Below are positions 52,282 through 59,991 of a stretch of DNA of 64,000 nt, piece after piece. The notes under the pieces were generated by a model. The model saw nothing but the letters and a program-made list of their open reading frames with translations. It had not been told where the DNA came from and searched no databases. This DNA comes from UBA6522 sp965221035 (lineage in GTDB: Bacteria > Pseudomonadota > Gammaproteobacteria > Steroidobacterales > Rariloculaceae). How positions within the stretch are numbered: position 1 is the first letter of the stretch; every line of letters starts with the position of its first letter. The DNA lies in NCBI GenBank assembly GCA_965221035.1, contig OZ244860.1:496001-560000 (forward strand), written 5' to 3'. The translations under genes and the position numbers were made by a program.

Positions 52282-53663
52282 TGAAAATCGACCGAATGTT
52301 TTTCCTCCCGGCAGCGGTCCTGGCGATGGCATTCGCCGCTCCGGTCCAATCTCAGGAAGACGACGCTCGCAGCCTGGATGAACTCCTTCAGATTGTCGAG
52401 GACGCCGGCGGGCGGGATGCCGCGGCAGAGGCGGAGCGGATGCGCGAGTTCGAGCAGAACCAGGCGAATCAGCAGCAGCTTCTGAACGACGCGAATGCCC
52501 AGAGGGTCGCGGAGGAAGCCCGCAGCGCACAGCTTGAGACCACATTCGAGGAAAACGAGCTCCTGATTGTCGACGTGACGGAGCAATTGAACGAGCGGCT
52601 GGGTTCGCTGCGCGAACTGTTTGGAGTGCTGCAGCAGGTCGCAGGGGACGCCCGCGGGCTGTTCGAGGCCTCACTCACCAATATCGAATATCCCGAGCGT
52701 TCGCAGTTTCTCACGGACCTCGCGGCAAAGATGGGCTCCGGCAGCCAGCTCGCGTCCATCGAGGAAATCGAGCGGCTGTGGTTTGAACTGCAGCGCGAAG
52801 CCACCGAGCTCGGCAAGGTCAAGCGGTTGCCGAATTTCGAACTGATCGCAGCCAACGGCGACATCCTGACCGAGGATGTCGTGCGGATAGGCGGGTTCAA
52901 CGTCGTCGCCGACGGTCGCTATCTTGAGCACGATCCCGAAACCAATTCGGTCAGCGAACTGCAGCGCCAGCCGGAGCAGGGACGATTTACCAACAGCACT
53001 TCGGCCATGCTGAACGCGGGACCCGACGATGATTTCGTGCGATTCGGGCTTGACCCGACCTCCGGTCAGATTCTCGGATTGCTGGTAAGGCAGCCAAGCT
53101 TCCAGGAGCGCATCCAGCAGGGCGGCATCGTGGGCTACATCATCATTGCGCTGGGCATATTCGGCGTTCTGCTGTCCATCGAGCGAATCATCAGCCTGGG
53201 CATTGCCGGCAGGAAGGTAAAGGCGCAGCTCAACAGCGACACGGCGAGTGACGGGAATGCCCTCGGGCGCGTTCTGCAAGCCTACGAAGGCAACAGGGAA
53301 GTGGATACGGAGACGCTTGAGCTGAAGCTGGGCGAGGCAATACTCAAGGAAGTCCCGCCCCTGCAACGGGGAATCCTCATCATCAAGGTGATTTCGGTTG
53401 TTGCGCCGTTGCTGGGCCTGCTGGGAACCGTTACCGGAATGATCAACACGTTCCAGGCGATCACCCTGTTCGGAACCGGCGATCCGACGCGAATGGCCGG
53501 TGGTATTTCCCAGGCGCTTGTCACTACGCAGCTGGGGCTATACGTGGCGGTTCCGACGGTCCTTCTGCACACGGTCGTGAGCGGTCGCAGCCGCGGCATC
53601 ATCCAGATTCTGCAGGAGCAGGCAGCGGGGATCGTGGCGGAACAGTCCGAAAAAGCGCACTGA
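52281..53663 (+). CDS. TtpC-like MotA/TolQ/ExbB proton channel protein
   Basis: 460 residues from ATG 52281. Signal peptide, then a ~230-residue periplasmic coiled-coil region ('EAERMREFEQNQANQQQLLN'), then an ExbB/TolQ module: one membrane helix near 290-310 ('GIVGYIIIALGIFGVLLSIE') and two more after 'IIKVISVVAPLLGLLGTVTG' and 'ALVTTQLGLYVAVPTVLLHT'. This architecture matches TtpC of the Vibrio TonB2 system. It converts proton motive force into movement of TonB together with ExbB/ExbD. Confidence 0.9.
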   Translation: MKIDRMFFLPAAVLAMAFAAPVQSQEDDARSLDELLQIVEDAGGRDAAAEAERMREFEQNQANQQQLLNDANAQRVAEEARSAQLETTFEENELLIVDVTEQLNERLGSLRELFGVLQQVAGDARGLFEASLTNIEYPERSQFLTDLAAKMGSGSQLASIEEIERLWFELQREATELGKVKRLPNFELIAANGDILTEDVVRIGGFNVVADGRYLEHDPETNSVSELQRQPEQGRFTNSTSAMLNAGPDDDFVRFGLDPTSGQILGLLVRQPSFQERIQQGGIVGYIIIALGIFGVLLSIERIISLGIAGRKVKAQLNSDTASDGNALGRVLQAYEGNREVDTETLELKLGEAILKEVPPLQRGILIIKVISVVAPLLGLLGTVTGMINTFQAITLFGTGDPTRMAGGISQALVTTQLGLYVAVPTVLLHTVVSGRSRGIIQILQEQAAGIVAEQSEKAH

Positions 53664-53664
53664 A

Positions 53665-54192
53665 ATGCAGCCGCTGATTGACGCTTATATCGCCATCCGG
53701 GACTTCCTGGAGCTGGGTGGTCCGGTGTTGAGAATGATCGGCGTGGTGATCCTGTTCATGTGGATACTGATCCTGGAGCGCCTCATCTTTTTCCGGACGG
53801 GCCTGAAGATCCTTACCAGGGAGGCATTTGACGCCTGGGAAAGCCGCGGCGAGAGGAAATCCTGGCACGCACATCAGATCCGTACGGCGATGATCTCCAA
53901 GGTGTCGGAGGCGGCCAACAGCGGATTGCCCATGATCCAGACCCTGGTGGCGTTGTGTCCGCTGATGGGCCTGCTCGGCACGGTGACCGGAATGATCGCG
54001 GTGTTCGAAGTCATGGCGGTTTCCGGTACCGGCAATCCGCGTTCCATGGCGTCCGGCGTCTCGATGGCCACCATCCCCACCATGGCCGGCATGGTGGGAG
54101 CTCTGTCAGGCGTATTTCTGGTGACCGTGCTGGCCCGGACCGCAAAGCGAAGGGTCCAGTTCCTGGAAGACGGCATGACAATGGATCATTGA
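53665..54192 (+). CDS. exbB: ExbB/TolQ-type proton channel protein
   Basis: 175 residues, three membrane helices: about 20-40 ('VLRMIGVVILFMWILILERL'), 90-120 ('LVALCPLMGLLGTVTGMIAV') and 135-160 ('IPTMAGMVGALSGVFLVTVL'). Short ExbB2 type without a long loop. It starts two bases after the TtpC-like gene. Confidence 0.92.
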   Translation: MQPLIDAYIAIRDFLELGGPVLRMIGVVILFMWILILERLIFFRTGLKILTREAFDAWESRGERKSWHAHQIRTAMISKVSEAANSGLPMIQTLVALCPLMGLLGTVTGMIAVFEVMAVSGTGNPRSMASGVSMATIPTMAGMVGALSGVFLVTVLARTAKRRVQFLEDGMTMDH

Positions 54193-54257
54193 GCAGGCAT
54201 TGCGTATGCCTAGAAACATGAGGTATAGTGGAGCCATGTGCAAATGAGGAAGCGGCA

Positions 54258-54671
54258 GTGAAAAAGCGCATCGCCAACATCCGGGTCGAGAACGAGGAAA
54301 ACGAAATCAACCTGACGCCGATGCTGGATGTGGTGTTCATCATGCTGATCTTCTTCATCGTGACAGCGAGTTTTCTGCGCGAGACCGGCCTCGACACCAA
54401 CCGGCCCGATCAGGATCAGCCCCAGGTACTGACGGACGAAGACGGCGCCATTCTGGTGGTGATCGACGAAACCGACGATATCTGGATCGATAACCGCATC
54501 GTCGATCCCCGGGCGGTGCGCCCCAATATCCAGCGGCTGCACGCCGAGAACCCGGAAAGGCCCGTGGTGGTGCAGGTGGACAACGCGTCCCGGGCCGAGA
54601 CGCTGGTGACCGTGATGGATGCCTCGCGGCAGGCCGACGTGTTCAATATTTCCATAGCCGAGGCGCCGTAA
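54258..54671 (+). CDS. exbD: ExbD/TolR family protein (first copy)
   Basis: 137 residues from GTG 54258, preceded by a GAGGAAG; an earlier frame start at 54228 overlaps that site. One membrane helix in 'NLTPMLDVVFIMLIFFIVTA' holding the proton-path Asp, then a periplasmic domain. It forms the stator with ExbB. Confidence 0.92.
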   Translation: MKKRIANIRVENEENEINLTPMLDVVFIMLIFFIVTASFLRETGLDTNRPDQDQPQVLTDEDGAILVVIDETDDIWIDNRIVDPRAVRPNIQRLHAENPERPVVVQVDNASRAETLVTVMDASRQADVFNISIAEAP

Positions 54672-54713
54672 GCGCCTGTCGGAGATTCATCCATCCCCGA
54701 GGAGCAGTAGCCG

Positions 54714-55121
54714 ATGCGCGATTCCGTTTCCGAGTCCATGGCCGAAGAAGAGGCTGAAATCAACCTCACTCCCATGCTGGACGTGGTGTTCATCATGCTG
54801 ATCTTCTTCATCGTGACAGCGGTCTTCGTCAAGGAACCCGGTATTCTTGTGGAGCGCCCCGAGGCGGTGACCGCGGATACGCTCGAAAGCGCTTCCATCT
54901 TCATTGCGATCAGCGAAAGCAACGAATACTGGATCGACCAGCGTAACGTGGACCTGGCGGGGTTGAAGCCGGTCATCGAAAGAATGCACAAGGAAACCCC
55001 GGAAGGGGGCGTGGTGATCCAGGCGGACAACGAAGCACAGAACGAATACGTGCTGGCGGCGATGGATGTCGCCAAGGAAGTGGGAATTCAAGACGTTACC
55101 TTGGCGGCCCTGCAGCCATAG
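54714..55121 (+). CDS. exbD: ExbD/TolR family protein (second copy)
   Basis: 135 residues. The same membrane segment 'NLTPMLDVVFIMLIFFIVTA' is almost identical in protein and DNA to the first copy, while the periplasmic parts differ. Two ExbDs in tandem is usual for TonB2-type operons of this kind and may give a heteromeric stator. Confidence 0.92.
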   Translation: MRDSVSESMAEEEAEINLTPMLDVVFIMLIFFIVTAVFVKEPGILVERPEAVTADTLESASIFIAISESNEYWIDQRNVDLAGLKPVIERMHKETPEGGVVIQADNEAQNEYVLAAMDVAKEVGIQDVTLAALQP

Positions 55122-55216
55122 GTAACCTTGCAGAGCCGGGAAGGTACGGTGAAGCACTTGAGGTGGGTTTGCCGAGGACCGTGGCAGGTCCGTCAAGATA
55201 CTGTGGAGGAGATGTC

Positions 55217-55816
55217 ATGATTGCCCGATTTGCAACCGCAGTCGCCGCTGGTGGCGCCATCACGTTCGGTTTGTTGTTCGTCATGCAATTGCTGATAGCG
55301 ACCGGTGAGGAAGCTTTCACGGATGAGGACCGCGTCAGGCTTGATGACTTCGTTCGAGTGGAGCGGAACGAAATCATCGAAACCAAGAAGCAGAAGCCCG
55401 AAAAGCCGCCCGAGCCGGAACTTCCGCCGGACATGCCCGAACCGCAGAATTCCAACCAGTTCGACAACTCCATGGCGGTATCGATTTCAGCCCCGACTAC
55501 CCAGGTCAACCTCAACGTGTCGGGCGTCGGTTTCGGGGTCAGCGATGGCGAGTACCTGCCGATCGTCAAGGTGGCGCCGGTTTATCCCTCCAGGGCGCTT
55601 TCGCGGGGTCTTGAGGGTTATGTGATCGTGCAGTTCACGGTTACGCAGGCCGGGGCGGTCAAGGACGTATTTGTCGTCGAATCCACCAGCAGCCTGTTTG
55701 AACGCGCAGCGGTGGAGGCCGCATACAAGTTCAAGTACAAGCCTCGCGTCATCGACGGCGTCGCGGTCGAAGTGCCCGGAGTACAGAACAAGATCACGTT
55801 CGAGATCACCCAGTAG
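55217..55816 (+). CDS. tonB: TonB-type energy transducer
   Basis: 199 residues from ATG 55217. N-terminal membrane helix (about 8-27, 'AVAAGGAITFGLLFVMQLL'), a short Lys/Pro/Glu linker ('KKQKPEKPPEPELPPDMPEP') and a C-terminal TonB domain: 'VKVAPVYPSRALSRGLEGYV', 'VIVQFTVTQAGAVKDVFVVE', 'FERAAVEAAYKFKYKPRV'. The short linker fits TonB2-class proteins. It transmits energy to outer-membrane TonB-dependent receptors. Confidence 0.93.
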   Translation: MIARFATAVAAGGAITFGLLFVMQLLIATGEEAFTDEDRVRLDDFVRVERNEIIETKKQKPEKPPEPELPPDMPEPQNSNQFDNSMAVSISAPTTQVNLNVSGVGFGVSDGEYLPIVKVAPVYPSRALSRGLEGYVIVQFTVTQAGAVKDVFVVESTSSLFERAAVEAAYKFKYKPRVIDGVAVEVPGVQNKITFEITQ

Positions 55817-55831
55817 CGGAGGGTCCTGTTG

Positions 55832-57142
55832 ATGCGTAGCGTTCGATATTGTCTAGTCCCGGTAGCGGCTTTCGCCGCCATGCTGGCGGCTCCCGAGGCC
55901 TTCTCCCAGGGAATGGGCGGCATGCAGGGCGGAGAGGGAAGCGCCGCCGCGGACGCTCAGACCCGCCGGACGCCGGCCATGAGGGAACGGGTATACGAGC
56001 GGCTTGCGGAAGCGCAGGAATGCGCCGAGATGGACGATCTCGAATGCGCCCAGCAAAGGCTGGCCCAGGTCCGGGAGATGGACGACCTGAACAGTTATGA
56101 AACGGCGCAGATGTGGAACTTCTACGCGTTCATCTACTTCGGTCAGGACAACTACCGGGAAGCCATACGCGCCTACGAAATGGTGCTGCAGCAGCCGGAC
56201 CTGCCGCTGGGCATGGAAACCAACACCATGTACACGCTCTGCCAGCTGTACTTCCAGCAGGAGCGTTACGATGATTCGCTGGCCATGCTCGACCGCTGGT
56301 TCGCCATCTCCGAGGATCCCGGCGCCGAGCCGTATGTGCTCAAGTCGCAGATTTTCTATTCCCTTCAACGGTACCGGGACGGCATCGAACCCATCCTCGC
56401 GGCCATTCAGATCAACGAGGACCTCGACAGGGAACCCCAGGAGAACTGGTATCGATTGCTGAACGTCTTCTACTACGAGCTGGAGGACTACCCCAACGTT
56501 ATCGACGTGTTGCGAACAATGATCGAGATATGGCCGAAGCGGGAATACTTTGTCCAGCTTTCGGCCATGTACGGTCAGGAAGGCAACGAAGATGCGCAGA
56601 TCGCGCTCTACCAGGTGGCCCACGAGGCCGGATGGCTGACCGGCAGCAACGAACTCGTTCAGATGGCCCAGTTGCTCCTTCAGGCGGACGTGCCCATCAA
56701 GGCGGCACAAATCATCCAGGAGGGGCTGGACGGCGGCACGATCGAGTCCAACGAGCGCAACTGGCGGCTGCTGGCACAGTCCTGGCAACTCGCCCAGGAA
56801 GACCAGAGAGCCATTCCGGCATTGATTCGAGCCGCGGGATTGGCTGAGGACGGCACGCTCGACGTCAATCTGGCACAGTCCTACCAGAACCTGTACGAGT
56901 GGGAATCCTGTGAGGAGGCTGCCAGGGAAGGGATTCGGAAGGGCGACTTGCGCCGCGAAGACCAGGCCTACATGATCCTCGGCTCCTGCCTGTTCGAGCA
57001 GAAGGAATACGCTGCGGCTCGAAACGCGTTCGAAGAGGCAGCCGAGGATGATCGCAGCCGGGGCAATGCCCGAAGCTGGATCCAGTACGTCGACTCGGAG
57101 GAGTCCAGGGATCGGGAACTGGCGGCGGCACTTGCCCGTTAG
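55832..57142 (+). CDS. TPR-repeat periplasmic protein of the TonB operon
   Basis: 436 residues; ATG 55832 sits nine bases after GGAGGG, so the adjacent TTG is ignored. Signal peptide (about 5-25, 'RYCLVPVAAFAAMLAAPEAF') then tetratricopeptide-like helical pairs, e.g. 'NFYAFIYFGQDNYREAIRAY', 'TLCQLYFQQERYDDSLAML' and 'CLFEQKEYAAARNAFEEAAE'. Such a gene closes DUF3450-TonB2 operons and is thought to help assembly or contact receptors. Confidence 0.85.
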   Translation: MRSVRYCLVPVAAFAAMLAAPEAFSQGMGGMQGGEGSAAADAQTRRTPAMRERVYERLAEAQECAEMDDLECAQQRLAQVREMDDLNSYETAQMWNFYAFIYFGQDNYREAIRAYEMVLQQPDLPLGMETNTMYTLCQLYFQQERYDDSLAMLDRWFAISEDPGAEPYVLKSQIFYSLQRYRDGIEPILAAIQINEDLDREPQENWYRLLNVFYYELEDYPNVIDVLRTMIEIWPKREYFVQLSAMYGQEGNEDAQIALYQVAHEAGWLTGSNELVQMAQLLLQADVPIKAAQIIQEGLDGGTIESNERNWRLLAQSWQLAQEDQRAIPALIRAAGLAEDGTLDVNLAQSYQNLYEWESCEEAAREGIRKGDLRREDQAYMILGSCLFEQKEYAAARNAFEEAAEDDRSRGNARSWIQYVDSEESRDRELAAALAR

Positions 57143-57235
57143 GTAGTTCGCCAATCATCCGAATATCGACCGCCCGAGAAATCTGCGGAATATCCGGTCG
57201 TTATAGCCAGATTTTAACAGGGAGTCTTTCAGTCC

Positions 57236-57721
57236 ATGACGATCAACGTAGGCGACTCGGTACCCAAGGGCACGCTCACCCGAATGGGCGACGACGGACC
57301 GGAGCCCGTCACCACTGACGATCTGTTCGCGGGAAGGAAAGTCGTCTTCTTCGCCGTACCGGGTGCCTTTACCCCCACCTGCGCGATCCAGCACCTGCCC
57401 GGATACCAGCGGGACGCCTCCGCCATCAGGGCCGCCGGCATCGATTCGATTGCCTGCATGGCCGTCAATGACGTGTTCGTAATGGACGCATGGGCGAAGT
57501 CCGCCGGCACCGGCGACGACGTTCTCATGCTGGCCGACGGCAACGGAGACTACGCGGCGGCGCTCGGGTTGTCCTGGGACCTGTCGGGGCTTGGACTGGG
57601 CACCCGCAGTCAACGTTTTTCGATGATCGTCGACGATGGGGTCGTCACCCATCTGAACGTGGAACCGCCGGGCGAGTTCAGCATCAGCGCCTCGGACAAG
57701 ATACTCGAGCAGCTGGCCTGA
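57236..57721 (+). CDS. Peroxiredoxin (Prx5 type)
   Basis: 161 residues. Thiol peroxidase with the active site 'VPGAFTPTCAIQHLPG' and peroxidatic Cys49; Cys74 in 'SIACMAVND' is at the second position typical of bacterial Prx5-like enzymes. 'WAKSAGTGDDVLMLADGNGD' and 'GLGTRSQRFSMIVDDGVV' complete the fold. GGGAG lies about ten bases upstream of the ATG. It is probably glutathione- or glutaredoxin-dependent (family inference). Followed by the sulfurtransferase. Confidence 0.94.
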   Translation: MTINVGDSVPKGTLTRMGDDGPEPVTTDDLFAGRKVVFFAVPGAFTPTCAIQHLPGYQRDASAIRAAGIDSIACMAVNDVFVMDAWAKSAGTGDDVLMLADGNGDYAAALGLSWDLSGLGLGTRSQRFSMIVDDGVVTHLNVEPPGEFSISASDKILEQLA

Positions 57722-57755
57722 ACCGGACCCCTTGACCACCAGGCGCGCCGGGTCC

Positions 57756-58598
57756 ATGGCGTCGCCATTGATCTCGCCGGCCGAGCTGGCGCAACGGCTC
57801 GACGATCCCGCCTGGGTGGTCGTCGACTGCCGGTTTGTCCTGACCGATCCCGACGCGGGCCGTACCGCCTATCGACATGGCCACATCCCGGGTGCGCGGT
57901 ACGCCCACCTGGACAAGGACCTGGCCCGCACCCCAGGCCCAATGGACGGGCGCCATCCGTTGCCGCGACCCGTGGACTTCGCGGCGACCCTGGGAGCCTG
58001 GGGTATCAGCAATGCCAGCACGGTGGTCGTATATGACGATCTGTCGGGCGCGATTGCGGCGCGGCTTTGGTGGATGTTGAGGTGGATCGGACACGAGGCC
58101 ACGCGGGTCCTCGACGGGGGGCTTGAGGCGTGGGAAGCGGCCGGACTTCCGATAGTCCGGGAGATTTCCAGATTCCCTGCGGCGAACTATGTGTTGAACG
58201 ACGTGCGCGCCGACTGGGTGGTATCGGCCGATCAGATTCCGGCGGAACTGGCAAAGGGAGCGAGCCTGGTGGACGCGCGCGCGCCCGAGCGGTTTGAAGG
58301 CATCGCCGAACCCATCGACCCAGTCGCCGGCCACATTCCGGGCGCCGCCAACTGGCCTTTCACGCAGGCCTTGCGGCCTGATGGGCGGATGCATGCCGCC
58401 GTCGAACTGCGCCAGCGCCTAAGGAACCTCGCAGGCCATTCCGGCGGCCTCATCGCCATGTGCGGTTCCGGAGTGACGGCATGTCATCTGCTTCTTGCGG
58501 TCTCCGTCGCCGGGCTGGAAGACGGACGGGTCTACATCGGCTCCTGGAGCGAATGGATTCGCGATCCTGGCCGGCGGGTCGCGACCGGTCCGCCTTGA
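57756..58598 (+). CDS. sseA: 3-mercaptopyruvate / thiosulfate sulfurtransferase
   Basis: 280 residues from ATG 57756 (TTG 57732 would add eight). Two rhodanese domains: the inactive N-terminal one with 'WVVVDCRFVL' and 'YRHGHIPGARYAHLDKDLA', and the C-terminal one with 'LVDARAPERFEGIAEPIDPV' and the active loop 'MCGSGVTACHLLLA'. The CGSGVTA loop is that of mercaptopyruvate sulfurtransferases rather than CRxGx[RT] thiosulfate enzymes. Confidence 0.92.
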   Translation: MASPLISPAELAQRLDDPAWVVVDCRFVLTDPDAGRTAYRHGHIPGARYAHLDKDLARTPGPMDGRHPLPRPVDFAATLGAWGISNASTVVVYDDLSGAIAARLWWMLRWIGHEATRVLDGGLEAWEAAGLPIVREISRFPAANYVLNDVRADWVVSADQIPAELAKGASLVDARAPERFEGIAEPIDPVAGHIPGAANWPFTQALRPDGRMHAAVELRQRLRNLAGHSGGLIAMCGSGVTACHLLLAVSVAGLEDGRVYIGSWSEWIRDPGRRVATGPP

Positions 58599-58715
58599 CG
58601 GCGTTGGTGGCGCCTCTCGTTGCTCGGGCAAACCGGCCGTTACGGCGGATTTCGGTTGGCGTAGGGCGCTCAATGTGTTAAAGCACTCCCCCACAGTCTC
58701 CTTCGGGGTCAGCTT

Positions 58716-59969
58716 GTGCCGCATTCGTCCAAAAGATTCGCGCCCAGCCGAGCGCTAAGGTCCGTACGTTACGAGATTCGCGGCAGCCTCGCGCGCAGGG
58801 CGCAGGAACTGGAGCGCCAGGGCTACGAAATCCTGTCGCTCAATATCGGCAACCCGGGCATCTTCGGATTCCGGACACCGGAAACCATGCGTCTGGCCAT
58901 GATCGAGAATCTGGGTTCCAGCGAAGCCTATTGCGGACAGAAGGGTATCTTTCCTGCCCGCGAAGCCGTCGTCATGCGCCAGCAAGGCCGGGGCGTCATG
59001 GACACTACGGCCGAAGAGGTGTTCATCGGTAACGGCGTCAGCGAGCTGATTGATCTGACGTTGCGCGCACTGCTCAACCCCGGCGACGAAGTGCTGATTC
59101 CAAGCCCGGACTATCCGCTGTGGACCGCGGCGACCGTACTGAACGGCGGCAAGGCAGTCTACTACCCCTGTCCCGAGCAAAACGGCTACGCGCCGGACGT
59201 GGATGCCTTGGAGGGCCTGATCACTTCCAGGACACGGGCCATGGTCATCATCAATCCCAACAATCCGACCGGCGCCGTGTACGGCAGGGAGTGCCTGAGC
59301 CGTTTGGCAGACATTGCCCGCAAGCATGACCTGCTGGTGCTCGCCGATGAGATCTACGACCAGATGATCTACGGCGAGGTGGAGTTCGTGCCCATGGCCA
59401 CGCTGTGTTCCGACTCGCTCTGCGCGACATTCAGCGGGCTGTCCAAGGTGTACCGGGCCTGCGGATACCGGGTGGGTTGGGTGGCCTTCAGCGGTGCCCT
59501 GGACCGGTCCGGCGCATTGCTGGAAGCCATGGACCTGCTGGCGGCTCTGCGGCTGTGCAGCAATGTGCCCGGCCAGTGGGCGGTTCAAACGGCCCTTGGC
59601 GGCTATCAGAGCATTCGCAAGTTATGCTCCACGGGCGGACGGCTGTACGAGTCCCGCCAAGCCGTCGTTGCGGCCGTAGACGACAGCGAATTCCTGACCG
59701 TTGTCCCTCCCGACGGTGCCATGTACGCGTTCGTCGGTGTCGACACGCGCCAGTTACCCGGCTTTGACGATGAAGCGTTCTGCATGGAACTGCTGGAAGA
59801 CCAACATGTACTGGTCGCGCCCGGATCCAGCTTCAATACCAGTTTCCGCGACCACTTCAGAATCACCACGCTCGCGGACCAGGACACGATTTCCGAAGTC
59901 TTCCGGCGCATCGACAACGTCCTGCGACAAATGGCAAGCCGCCCACCCATGCTGGAGTCCGCCCGCTAG
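58716..59969 (+). CDS. alaA: Pyridoxal-phosphate aminotransferase, AlaA-like
   Basis: 417 residues, class I/II aminotransferase: 'EILSLNIGNPGIFGFRTPET', 'PSPDYPLWTAATVLNGG', 'VIINPNNPTGAVYGRECLSR', 'VLADEIYDQMIYG' and the PLP lysine in 'FSGLSKVYRACGYRVGW'. The pattern matches glutamate-pyruvate aminotransferase AlaA, which makes alanine. It stands alone between the sulfurtransferase and the nuclease/helicase pair. Confidence 0.88.
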   Translation: MPHSSKRFAPSRALRSVRYEIRGSLARRAQELERQGYEILSLNIGNPGIFGFRTPETMRLAMIENLGSSEAYCGQKGIFPAREAVVMRQQGRGVMDTTAEEVFIGNGVSELIDLTLRALLNPGDEVLIPSPDYPLWTAATVLNGGKAVYYPCPEQNGYAPDVDALEGLITSRTRAMVIINPNNPTGAVYGRECLSRLADIARKHDLLVLADEIYDQMIYGEVEFVPMATLCSDSLCATFSGLSKVYRACGYRVGWVAFSGALDRSGALLEAMDLLAALRLCSNVPGQWAVQTALGGYQSIRKLCSTGGRLYESRQAVVAAVDDSEFLTVVPPDGAMYAFVGVDTRQLPGFDDEAFCMELLEDQHVLVAPGSSFNTSFRDHFRITTLADQDTISEVFRRIDNVLRQMASRPPMLESAR

Positions 59970-59991
59970 CCGAAGATTCAGGTTGGATCGC

